From positions 4,498,400 through 4,562,399 of the forward strand of contig OY783197.1 of the NCBI GenBank assembly GCA_963678675.1: a stretch of 64,000 nucleotides of DNA, written 5' to 3'. Of the stretch, positions 1 through 10,100 are shown piece after piece. The notes beneath the pieces were generated by a model. It had not been told where the DNA came from, ran no database searches, and saw only the letters and a program-made list of their open reading frames with translations. Every line of letters starts with the position of its first letter. Within the stretch, counting starts at the first letter, position 1. Made by a program: the position numbers and the translations under genes. This DNA comes from Xiphydria camelus. Lineage: Eukaryota > Arthropoda > Insecta > Hymenoptera > Xiphydriidae.

Positions 1-1294
1 GCTTCATTCGCAAAAATCGGTAAAAAATCGGTAACGGCCGAAGCAAGTTCTCACAATCGAGTCCTCTCGCGTCGAGCGTCGCGGATAGAGGAAGAAGGAA
101 ACAAATCGAGTGCGATTTCGGAACCGATTTATTGCCGATCGTACCCAGGACAGGCCGCACCGAAATGATCGCTTTCTTCAGCCCGTAAACCCGTCGACGT
201 TGCCGCGCGAAAAATCGTGTCGATAAATCGGCAAAAAAGTAACGTCCGGTCGCGAAACCACGAAACCGTCAACCACTGCGTAAACTTCCCGACGACTTTC
301 TTCCGCTTCCCCGGCGAGCCGGGCGCTTCTTTAGCACGTGAATCGTTCATCTCGGCCGATCGCGGTCTCGAGACGACCATATTCATTCAGAATTTTTTGG
401 TCCCCCTCCGCGGTCGCGGATCGGCGGTCTCCTTGGCGGCTCTTGCATAACCGCGGTCGCGAGGAGAGCTGTCCCCCGAGCGGCTCGGGGAGGCTGGCGA
501 CGCAAAAGAGTTCAACTTCCCGTGTGTGGCTTCTCATTCGCGCGATCGCTCGTCGAACGATTTAGCGGGGACCAATTGATCAGCAAATCGGCACATCGGG
601 CGCGTAGTACGCGTCGAGCGGTTCGCGAAGGAGGCAACTGGGTCGTGATAAATAATCTCGCTGAGCAATCAGCGGCGGCTCGGAACAGCTGACGCCACGA
701 AATGTTTGTAATACCCGTCGCTCGACTTCGCAGGCATGGCCAACGTCGTACCGTGGCTCTTGTCCATGTCGCTGATCGGCTCGTCGGAATTCGCCGCACA
801 CTCCGGATCCGATCACATTTCACAAGAGCTCCAAGCACCGCTGCGGGCGTCGCCGATCGCTACTGGGTACACCTCGGTACTCGTTTGGAACGATTCTACG
901 TAGGGGTGGCGCGAGCGATCGTCTCGTTAAACGATTGAGTCGGCCGGATCCTTTTTCTCGCTTCCTTTTTACGGATCGTCGCGAGAAAAAAGTAGGCGTG
1001 ACTTTACCGCGTCGTTCATCGCTACGAAAAATCGATGGCTGTCCGATTGATCCGAGTTCCCCTCGCGTATCATTACGCCGCGAAATATCGGACGATGACA
1101 TTCGTTGGTAAAAGCGTCATCCGAACAAAATTCTGCAAGTGTCATTACCGTCATTTTTTCTCACTCAAGGTGTTCCTTCCGTTCGACACGGTCGTGTCTA
1201 TCGTGACAATTCGTATGGAAGCAAAGGGATATCGGTAACTTTTTTAACAGGGACGATCGATCGCGCAACTCGGAATAATTCAGACCGAACGGAT
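1..1294. other. GC-rich region upstream of the Yellow-family gene
   Basis: CpG-rich, mostly unique-looking sequence with only short overlapping open frames on both strands and no recognisable protein. It lies directly upstream of the signal-peptide exon at 1295, so it probably contains the promoter and 5' UTR of that gene. No TATA or initiator element could be placed with confidence. Confidence 0.35.
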
Positions 1295-4200
1295 ATGTCG
1301 ATATTTCATACTCAACTGTGGTTCTTCGCGTCTCTCCTCTCGTAAGCAGGTCAACGACCTCGGAAGATCCGTTGCCCTTGGCGATCCACTGACGCCCGCT
1401 TCCACCGATCCTCCGGACCGCGGAAACTCCTTGAGGAAGAATCTGCCCGAGTACACTCGCGACGGTTCGCTCCAGACGAGTAGTTTCATCCAATTCCTCC
1501 CTCCGAAGAGTTCGCGAGCTCTAGCCACCTTCCAGAGCGGTGTCAACCCCAACGCCGTTGAACACGTGCCTCAGTCAGACCTCGGGAAGGTCGATCTGCA
1601 ACGCTCGCAGGGCTACAAAACGGCTCACAAGTACAATCCGCCGTTGAATCCCAACTTCGAGGACGAATACGCGGGTTTCGCTATGGAGATGGTGAGTCTT
1701 TACGATCAAACCGCGTTGCGATTTGCGAAGCGAGTGAACACGAGTGTTATTCCTCTTCAGCTCTTCTCCTGGGACCTCGTCGACTTCGAATTCTGCAACG
1801 ACAAAGCTCGCCACGACGCTATCTATGACGGAACCTACCAAGCGGAGAACGTTCTTCCGCTGGGTCTAGAGGTCTGGAGGGACAAGCTGTTCGTTACACT
1901 TCCGAGGTGGAAGAACGGTGTTCCTGCTACTCTGGCGACGGTGTCCAAGTACTCGGCGGAGAAGAGTCCGAAATTGAGACCTTATCCCAATTGGGAGTGG
2001 AATCAACCAGGTCCGACACTCTTTTGATGCAATTTTTAATTAATCCTCTGAAGGGCGCATTTTTCTGCTGGAAACAGCTAGACGATTTCTCATAGGTAGG
2101 GTAAACCACCCAGTTATTGGACACTTAAGCATTTTACAACATTTGAGACCGTGTTAAAAAGATATTTTTCTACCTAGAGAGATATGAGTGGCGGCTTGTT
2201 TTAATTGAAAATATATTGGCTTTACATTCTAGTAACTTACAATTTTAAATTGGAAAGAATATAATTTTCAACGATAGAAAACTGGGATAAAGTTAAAAAA
2301 CTTAATTATTGGACAGTGTTCTTATGTTTTGGAAATACTCAATCCAGTAATTGGACAGTCAAGAATCAATAAGCTAGGTGCGGTTCTTGATAATATTTAT
2401 TTAAGTAAACACTAGCAATCTTGTTTTGATTTATTTAAATCGGACTGTCCAATAACTGCAAAGTGTAAAATAACTAGGTGGTTTACCCTATACAAAGTAT
2501 TTCCCAGCAAAGTATTTTTCATAGAAATTACATAGGGTAATCCACCTAGTTATTGGACACCTTGCAGTTATTGGACAGTCTGATTTAAATAAATAAAAGC
2601 AAGATTCCTAGTTTTTATTTTAATAGATATCATCAAAAATCGTACCTGGCTTATTGATTCTTGACTGTCCGATTACTGGATTGAGTATTTCCAAAAAATA
2701 AGAACACTGACCAATAACTAAGTTTTTTCACTTTATCCCAGCTTTTTATTGATGAAAATTATATTCTTTCCAACTTAAAATTATACGTTACTAGAATGTA
2801 AAATCAATATATTTTCAATCAAAACAAGCCACCACTCATATCTCTCTAGGTAGAAAAATATCTTTTTAACACGGTCTCAAATCTTGTAAAATGCTTAAGT
2901 GTCCAATAACTAGGTGATTTACCCTACATCAAATCCTCAGGACTTCAGAAAGTCCCGATATATCAATTGGAATCGAAAGGTATGATAGAAAAATGAGAAA
3001 AACAATATATATATATATATGTATATATACAAACCGTTGCATAATTTACTCGCCAGTGTGACTGGTTCCGTATCACTAAGCGCACCCCGTCCGCTATGAT
3101 TTCCTGTAATTTCATGATAATACTGACAGCCAAGATCTGAGACAAATAGAACTATCAATCCGAGAAACATCAGTAATCTCATTAATGGTTGGAGTGACAG
3201 ATGTTCCAATGTAGTTTCAATACTTGTTTACGTTTTTTCAAGTAATCGAAGAAATAAACGCAAGCAATGCCATTTGTTTCGGATCTTGGCTGCTGATATT
3301 CCCACAAAATTACAAGAAGCCATAACAGACGGGGTGCGCCTACCAATACAGAACCAGGTATGCTAGCGAGTAAGTTATGCGACAATTTATATGTACGTTC
3401 GACTGTCTCTCAAAAGGTTTAAGCAAAGGGTCGAAACAGCGCGTACTCTCACACAAATACGTACCTACATCGTTTGATGACGATCCTTCCAGGAAACTGC
3501 AACACGATGACGTCAGTCTTCAGGGTCCAAGTGGACGACTGCGATCGCCTCTGGGTGCTGGACTCGGGTCAGATCGAGATAGCGACCGATCCCCAGCAGG
3601 TTTGCCCACCCGCCCTCTTCGTCTTCGACCTGAGGACCGACCGTCTCCTGCGAAAATTCTCTCTCCCCGAAGCGCAAATCAAAGAAGACTCCCTCTACTC
3701 GAACATTGTCGTCGACGTGAGGGACGGTTACTGCGACGGTGCCGTGGCTTACCTCACCGACGTCTGGCGCTTCGGCATAGTCGTCTACGACTACTCCAAG
3801 GACGCCTCCTTCCGCGTCCAGCATCACTTCTTCTTCCCCGACCCGCTGGCCTCGCGCTACGAGCTTCACGGTCTACACTTCGACTGGACCGACGGCATCT
3901 TCGGCGCGGCACTCAGTCCCCTCGACGTGAATCACGACAGGACGCTCTTCTTCCATCCTATGTCAAGCTTCCGCGAGTTCGCGGTGTCCACGTCGTTCCT
4001 CAAGGACGAGAAGACGGCTGACGAGAATCCCGAGATGTTTGTGCCGATCGGTCGACCACGGGCGAAGGACTTCGGTCACTCTTCAGGTTCGGCCATTGAC
4101 CGCAACGGCGTTATGTTCTTCAACATGGTTACCAGGGACTCGGTGTGGTGTTGGGACACGCGAAAAGAGTATATACCGCAGAATCTCGGGGTCGTGGGAC

Positions 4201-4433
4201 ACAGCAACGTCTCCCTGGTCTTCCCCAACGACATCAGGGTGGACCACGAGGACGACCAAAACGTCTGGCTGTTGTCGAACAAGCTGCCCATGTACTTGTA
4301 CAATCGTCTGAACGTTGGAGACGTTAATTACAGGATCTTCAAGGTGAACATCAGGGAGGCTATTACGAACACTATTTGCGACCCTAATTACGTGGTACCG
4401 GGATCGGAACAGGGTTTTGACGAAACCTGTTGA
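1295..4433 (+). CDS. Yellow/MRJP (major royal jelly) family secreted protein
   Basis: Four coding exons: 1295-1341, 1511-1691, 1761-2010 and 3493-4433, about 472 residues, normal for the family. Exon 1 gives a signal peptide (MSIFHTQLWFFASLLS) and ends in GTAAGC. Exon 2 to 3 is a 69-bp GTGAGT/CAG intron in phase 0. Exon 3 ends WEWNQP plus one base and exon 4 starts GA AAC TGC, restoring the family segment WEWNQPGNCNTMTSVFRV. Other Yellow hallmarks are LPLGLEVWRDKLFVTLPRW, DRLWVLDSG, YLTDVWRFGIVVYDY, a long beta-propeller core and MPMYLYNRLNVGDVNYRI near the end. Insect Yellow proteins are secreted and act in cuticle pigmentation, egg coat or other tissue-specific roles; MRJPs are bee derivatives. 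I cannot say which paralogue this is. The start and the 169-bp first intron are the least certain parts; the exon 3 donor (GTCCGA) is weak but the phase fits. The 1.5-kb third intron is full of mobile elements. Confidence 0.9.
2097..2926. mobile_element. Two inverted copies of a TAGGGTAA-ended MITE in the Yellow intron
   Basis: Copy A (2097-2490) and copy B (2533-2926) are near-identical but in opposite orientation, separated by 42 bp. Each is about 394 bp and is itself bounded by TAGGGTAAACCACC and GGTGGTTTACCCTA-type inverted ends, next to TTATTGGACA. TA at each edge suits a Tc1/mariner-like target duplication, but this is inference. No coding potential. Confidence 0.8.
3005..3029. repeat. 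(TA)n microsatellite
   Basis: Alternating TA with a single G interruption, at the left edge of the PAL2 element that follows. Confidence 0.9.
3024..3396. mobile_element. PAL2 foldback element, intact copy
   Basis: The arms pair over more than 100 bp: GCATAATTTACTCGCC at the left against GCGAGTAAGTTATGC at the right, then GCGCACCCCGTC against GACGGGGTGCGC, then CCTGTAATTTCATGATAAT against its complement around GATCTTGGCTG. The loop is near 3210. Related copies lie at 5690, 16296, 17962 and 33024. Confidence 0.75.
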
Positions 4434-4469
4434 AGTACTTCATAGACGAGTATCGGACGGACTCTGCTC

Positions 4470-4574
4470 AAAGAGAAATGGTAAGTCAAATTGACATCCA
4501 AATGATATCCACACGACGCCCCCTTAAGTCGGAGTGACATCATTTGGACGTCATATCGACTTAACCTCCTTTGG
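4470..4574. mobile_element. PAL3 MITE (CCAAGGAGAAATGG ends), diverged
   Basis: About 105-bp imperfect palindrome beginning AAGAGAAATGGTAAGTCAA and ending in a degraded CTCCTTTGG, with the diagnostic inner pair TTGACATCCAAATGA and TCATTTGGACGTCA. It starts 36 bp after the Yellow stop codon, in the presumed 3' UTR. Confidence 0.75.
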
Positions 4575-4892
4575 TGATGCAACACAAATAGGGCAACCGA
4601 ATTCCGTTGCCGGACTTCGGTCCCGGTGCGTGTAATGCTTTCTTTCACACGCATGTTTCATGACAGACGGGGTCGTGAGGAGGACATTTATAGGAATCAT
4701 ACGACTGCGAGCGAGAGTGCCAATGGATACGTTCCATTTCACGCACGGAGTGCATCGATGCGTTCGCGCAATCGCGGTGCACGCACGAGAACCTCTCTGT
4801 TAGATTCTAATCAGATGAGGAAGTCCGCAGGGAACGGAAAATATGCGACGTGGAAGCTCTCACGCTTTCACCGGGGTCGCGAAGATATTTGT

Positions 4893-5001
4893 CCAAGGAG
4901 AAATTGAGAGTTAATTTGACGTCCAAATGACATCGGAATGACTTCCTCTTAAATCAAAGTGGCATCATTTAGACATCATTTCTACTTACCATTTCTCCTT
5001 G
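4893..5001. mobile_element. PAL3 MITE joined to PAL4
   Basis: CCAAGGAGAAATTGAG at the left, CCATTTCTCCTTG at the right, with internal GACGTCCAAATGACATC. Its right end passes without spacer into the PAL4 copy at 5002. Confidence 0.8.
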
Positions 5002-5171
5002 TCCAAGCAACACACTTTAATAAAAATGTCACTCGCTAAATAACGTCTTTTTTTGTCAAAATGACATCAAACGTCTTTCAAAAATGATAGAATAATTTGA
5101 TGTCATTTTGACAAAAAAAAATTACGTCATTTAGTTAGTGACATTATTTCTACTAAAATGTGTTATTTGGG
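5002..5171. mobile_element. PAL4 MITE (CCCAAGCAACACAC ends)
   Basis: Palindrome with CCAAGCAACACACTTTA at the left and a degraded TGTGTTATTTGGG at the right. The core pair is TTGTCAAAATGACATCAAA against TTTGATGTCATTTTGACAA. No coding sequence. Confidence 0.85.
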
Positions 5172-5221
5172 TGGGCTTCCTATGACAAATTTTCTTCTTC
5201 CGACGTTGTATACATAAGTTG

Positions 5222-5227
5222 AATAAA
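5222..5227 (+). terminator. Candidate poly(A) signal AATAAA
   Basis: AATAAA followed by a second partial copy, about 790 bp after the Yellow stop codon and beyond the PAL3/PAL4 insertions. Another AATAAA is near 5350. Use by the Yellow transcript is a guess. Confidence 0.3.
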
Positions 5228-5725
5228 ATAAAGACATATATAACGCGTAGGTGTTACGTAGTTGACTATGGAAGAAGGCGGCGGATGCAACGCCAATCGC
5301 TCTGTACATATGGTAGACGTATATTTTTGCATTATAACGCGAAGATAGAATAAAACTTTTTTACGCGACGTATTCTGCGTGTCTTCATTGCAATTGCCCT
5401 TTCGAAAGAATTTTCAGTTTTAGGAATCGCACTGCGAGAAAGTAAATTGGATTACATAGATTTCATCGCAGAATTGCTTGGATAATTCTGGGACGCCGTT
5501 GTAGGTAATTTTTATAGGATTAGTATACTGTACTGATTACGTAAGACGCTGAAGACTCTCAACGGGAAACAAGTAGGCAGAGCTTATTCTTCGTTCCAAC
5601 AATTTTTCTCTTTTTTAGTTGTGGTAGGTATTATTGTTGTCGTCATTCCTCTCTGTATCCTGTTTGATAATGTAATCTTGAATCTAATTATACGAGGTGT
5701 TTATTCCAATACACACCAATACCCT

Positions 5726-6160
5726 AGAGAAAATGTGGTGTAAGAATTTCACAGATTTAGTCCAAACCGAATATTAAATTTCGGAAAATTTTGACAGGAA
5801 TTATCATCTGCGTTGAAAATCTATCATATTTTAATAATATCAATTCGATAATCTGTCAATATTTCACATAATTTGCATTATTTCATGAAACGACTTTTTT
5901 ACAATTGCTGACAAAATATATTAATGATGTTTCAATCGGATTTGCAACATTTAAAAATTGTTTATTAATTCTTCATAAAGTTAAATAGATTCTGTTAAAA
6001 AATGTGTTCGTGAAAATCGCCAAAACTGATTGAATTTGTCAAAATTTGTCATCACAATATTTATAGAATTTGTCATATTCCTTTGAATTTTCATAAATTG
6101 TATAAAAAGTTATAATATCTTACTATTCTTAACAAAATCTGTCTACTACATTTTCACCAT
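5726..6160. mobile_element. PAL5 AT-rich element inside PAL2
   Basis: Bounded by AGAAAATGTGGTGT and ACATTTTCACC. It aligns in reverse orientation with 28073-28656 over its whole length (shared AATTATCATCTGCGTTGAAAAT, GATAATCTGTCAAT, GATTCTGTTAAAAAATGTG). It lacks the hairpin insertion present in the other copy. Confidence 0.7.
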
Positions 6161-6212
6161 GGTATGGTCGAGTTCCATACAGATTGGTGCAACCTATCCT
6201 ATAATTGCGTGG

Positions 6213-6387
6213 TAATAGGCCTTTTGCGTACTTTCACAAGCACAGCTTTTGTTTGTGTTACACGAGTACGTATGGAGAATTTACACCCCAGTGTTTCGCC
6301 AAGAAACCCAGTTTGGCGGCGCTGTTTTCTGTATACATACAATACACATTCATAGTGTGATAGTGTGCATGGGTCCTACGCAAAAGG
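6213..6387. mobile_element. GGCCTTTTGCGTA-ended insertion
   Basis: Inverted ends GGCCTTTTGCGTA and TACGCAAAAGGC interrupt PAL2 between TGGTAAT and ATAGCC. The interior (AGCTTTTGTTTGTGTTACACG, GCCAAGAAACCCAG) recurs in reverse orientation at 27290-27410. Confidence 0.65.
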
Positions 6388-6514
6388 CTCGATAGCCAAG
6401 ATCCGATCCAAATACAGTTATTTTAGTTCGAGAAACATCGATCATCTCATTAATGGTTAAAATCACAGATGCTCCGATATAGTTTCGATATTGATTAACG
6501 TTTTTTCGAATATC

Positions 6515-6622
6515 TAAGCAGAAATAGTAAGTCAACTTGACGTCCAAATGACGTCCACACGACATCACATTAAGTCAGAATAACATCATTTGGACGTCAT
6601 TTCGACTGACCATTTCTCCTTG
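6515..6622. mobile_element. PAL3 MITE inside PAL2
   Basis: AGCAGAAATAGTAAGTCAA to CATTTCTCCTTG with GACGTCCAAATGACGTCC inside. It interrupts the PAL2 arm after TTTTTTCGAATATCT. Confidence 0.8.
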
Positions 6623-6858
6623 CCCAAGCAACACACTGTAGTCGAAATAAGTAACTCTCTAAATGACGTAATTTTGTTGTCAAAATAATATAAAACTTCT
6701 TTCAGAAATGACGAAATAATCATTATCATTATCATCATTATTATATCATTATTTTATCATTATTTTATCATTTCTGAAAAACGTTTGATGTCATTTTGAT
6801 TCAAGAAATGACGTCATTTAGTGGGTTACACTATTTTGACTAAAGTGTGTTGCTTGGG
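6623..6858. mobile_element. PAL4 MITE adjoining PAL3, with ATT/ATC repeat loop
   Basis: CCCAAGCAACACACT at the left, TGTGTTGCTTGGG at the right, directly abutting the preceding PAL3. The loop has expanded into an irregular (ATTATC)n-like tract at 6720-6772. Confidence 0.85.
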
Positions 6859-7103
6859 TAGGTCGTCGAGGAGATAAACGTAAGAAGTGCCATTCGGTTC
6901 GAATTTTGATAGCCGGTATTGCCACGAAATTGCTGGAAACCGCAGTAGACGGAGTGCACCAACTGATATGCAACCGGCTACACCGGTATGTATTGAGAAT
7001 AAATCAGAATATGTGTGCAAGGTGATGCGCTTTACGCTTCGAACTAAATGCGCCTGACGAATGGCAACCACGATACTCACGATAATTCGCACCCAGAAGA
7101 AGT

Positions 7104-10100
7104 TCAAGAAGAGGACGTTCCGCATTGCTTCGGATTCCTTGAATTTTTCTGGAACTTATTGGAATCCTCCGATGCACTCTGTGTCGCTTGCGATAATTTC
7201 GAGGATGTTTGAGGTCCGAGCAACGTGTCGTTCGAAAACTCCTCGATAAAACTGTGGTTACCAAGAGAGATAGCGTTTCGCGAACTCTCGGAGGTGTTCC
7301 ACGTGTTGTTTGAATTGAAACTCTCATTGCTGTCGCCCGAATGGAACAGTTTTTGAGATAAGGAAGAAAGAGGGATTTTTGAGGAAAGTTGTGGCATCTC
7401 AGACGAGACACTGGACTCGATCTTTGGCTCTTTCATCGATCCTGTTAGGCCTCTTAGGAGGATTTCTTCTTTCCTCCAATCGGATTTAATCATACAGTCG
7501 GTAATCGTTAATTTGGAAGAATATTCATTGAAAGAAGTACGAGGCTCGATATTTGGATGACATTCTTCTTTATACACTGGTCCGTCTACGGGGTCATCTT
7601 TAAGAACTCGAGCGATGTCTGCGGTAGACGTAGCAGTTGATCGCACTTCGCGATGAATTTGCGAATTGCTGTCCGATTCTGATTGAAGGTGATCGATAAG
7701 AGAGTCTATCAAGACGAACTGCGGCATCATCAGAATTTCTCGTACCGTCGATATGACATCGACTTCTTCGCTCGCTTCGCCGTAAATTAAATCTTTCAAT
7801 TTTGCCATCGCGTCCTTTAATGACGAGAAGTCTGCTTTATTCGGTGACTTAGCGATTTTTTTAAAGATAATCCGCTCCATCTGGTCGCTCTCATTTATCT
7901 CACGACTCGAGTCGTTCTTCGAGGTGCTCTTCTTCTTCGTCATCTCAGTCATACTCGGCGACGAGGAAATGTCTCCGTTAGATTTCGTTAACGCCGTCAA
8001 ATCAGAATTCTCCCTAGAAGAACTACTCTGGAATGTTTCATTCAGAGGTGATTGCAATTTGGAATCGATTAAGAGGAGGGTTTCCAAAATATCAACCTCC
8101 TTTTCAATCTTTTCCAGGGGCCTCTTATCCTCCTCTTCAAGATTATCATATTCCCTCTCGACGGATATCTTATCAGCATTATCAGCGATCCTATTAACAG
8201 GGATTGTCTTTCGAGGCTCTCCAGTTGGAAGAACTTCTCGTGACGAACTTGGCCTTGAAAAAGCCACCGAATTCTCGTCAGGACGAAGCACCTCCGAGAA
8301 ACCCATCGCCTTCATTATCCGAATAACTGCAGAATTCGTGATGAAGGTTGTACGATCGCCGGGTAACATTTGCCTTTTGGAAGTGTTTGAGATGCTGTTC
8401 GATGCGATCGTAACAGCCGTTCGAGATGGTCCAGCAGCATCCGTTATCGCACTGGATTCGACGAGTATCAATCGGCGTACCTCGGGAAGCAGAGCAAAAG
8501 AGATAATATACATCAGTTCGTCCATGCGATTGCGAATCGTTGTTCCTTCGATATCATAGGAGATATCCACTTCAAATTCTCCGATATCTAACGGTACATT
8601 GGAAATCATCCGCGGTGCAGTTACGGAGTTGATTATTTTCTCGAGCACACACTTCATCCACTCCTCGTAGAGCGCACGATTCGTAGTATCATTGAAAAGC
8701 CTGGAATTACAATAACATATCATAATTATATACTAATTATAATATTGTAATATCACTATAAAATTTATCACTGGGTATATCGTCCCCTTAATACTATAAC
8801 TAGATAACTCGAATTTTCGGTATTCAAATTGACACATGCGTAGGAAAAGGGGTATAAGTCGAAATCTTTAGTTTTGAGAAAACAAGGAAAACAGTTTGTT
8901 GGTGTCGCGATTGATCACAAATTAACATATCCAAAAATTGTCTTGTGGAAGTGGCATGTTTTTATGAGACTATTCTTTGATTCTGGGGTCAGATACATAA
9001 TCTTGAATATAAGGAAAAAAAAGTTGACTAATTTCCAATGACTCCAAAAATTTCTCGACTTATACCCCTTTTCCTACGCATGTGCCAATTGTGCACTTAT
9101 TGCATGCATATATTGGTCGCTTTAGTAACTGTATCTATGTATATCATACTACTGAATTTCTAACCTTAAATATGCAAAAGACCTTATCTCGTTGTAACAC
9201 CGAAAAGAGCGTACAAAGTTGGGTACAAAGTTGGGTACAAAGTAGATAACTAAAAATACCGAAAATTTGAATTACCTAGTTGGAGCATGAAGGGGGCGAT
9301 ATAATGATATATTAATTTAGGTTATACAAGGTGAAACATTTAAATTGAGACACATGAATATTTGTAAAATAGGTAACACATTTTTTAAAAAAATCCAACG
9401 CTAAGAATATCTGGAGGCAATCTAAAGATGTGGTCTCCATCTAATCGGCGGAGCGTTTCGTCCCAGTCGGCCCGTGGACTCGTCAGTAAGGCTGGGCCGA
9501 CTCCTGACTTACAATTAGACGCTCTGTGGTCCGACGGGCAGTTGCGCTATTATATACCTGTACCGTTGTCGGACACTACCGAGAGCCGAGAGCCGTAGGC
9601 CGGGAGCCGCGGGTCGAGGGCCGAGAGGGTCGACGCCATCTGGTGGCAGGCCGCCACAGGATGACGGGTCGCCACAATAATGATCTTAAAAGCAGCTGCA
9701 AAAGCCGTGAAAAAAACCAGGCGTCACGGGACGCCTGTTAGATGTGAAACATCAAAATTTTTCTTTGTAGAAAGTATGCAATAGGAAGAATGGACCACGC
9801 GTCCGTCGAAAGAACACGTGCGCCAGTGCGCGCATTTGTATTTATGACTGTGATACTATTAAACGGTACGAACCATTGTGTCGAATTCCGTTTATCGCGA
9901 GACGGAACAGCGACCTAGAGAGTGCATTTAGTTTACTCTCTCTTAACTCTACCATCGGTCGCTGTTCCGTCTCGCGATAAACGGAATTCAACACAACGGT
10001 CCGTATTGTTTAATAGTATCACAGTCATAGATACAAATGCGCACTGGCACACGTGTTCTTTCGACGGACGCGTGGTCCATCCCTCCTATCGTATACTTTC

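Larger units (their letters stand above)
5690..6975. mobile_element. PAL2 element carrying four separate insertions
   Basis: PAL2 pieces can be read in order: ACGAGGTGTTTATTCCAAT (5694), GTGCAACCTATCC...TAATTGCGTGGTAAT (6188-6213), ATAGCCAAGATCCGATCC through GTTTTTTCGAATATCT (6388-6515), and GTCGTCGAGGAGATAAACG to GGAGTGCACC (6860-6960). They are separated by the insertions listed next. Joining the pieces gives the same layout as the intact copy at 3024. Confidence 0.7.

Noticed and set aside
3005..3029. TATATA tract as a TATA box
   Set aside because: It is a microsatellite at the edge of a mobile element inside an intron.
3513..3869. Long minus-strand open frame opposite the Yellow gene
   Set aside because: It is the antisense of a well-conserved Yellow exon with GC-rich codons; it has no family resemblance.
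7924..8559. 211-residue plus-strand frame
   Set aside because: Antisense of the third exon of the long minus-strand gene; it begins and ends at random and has no domain.
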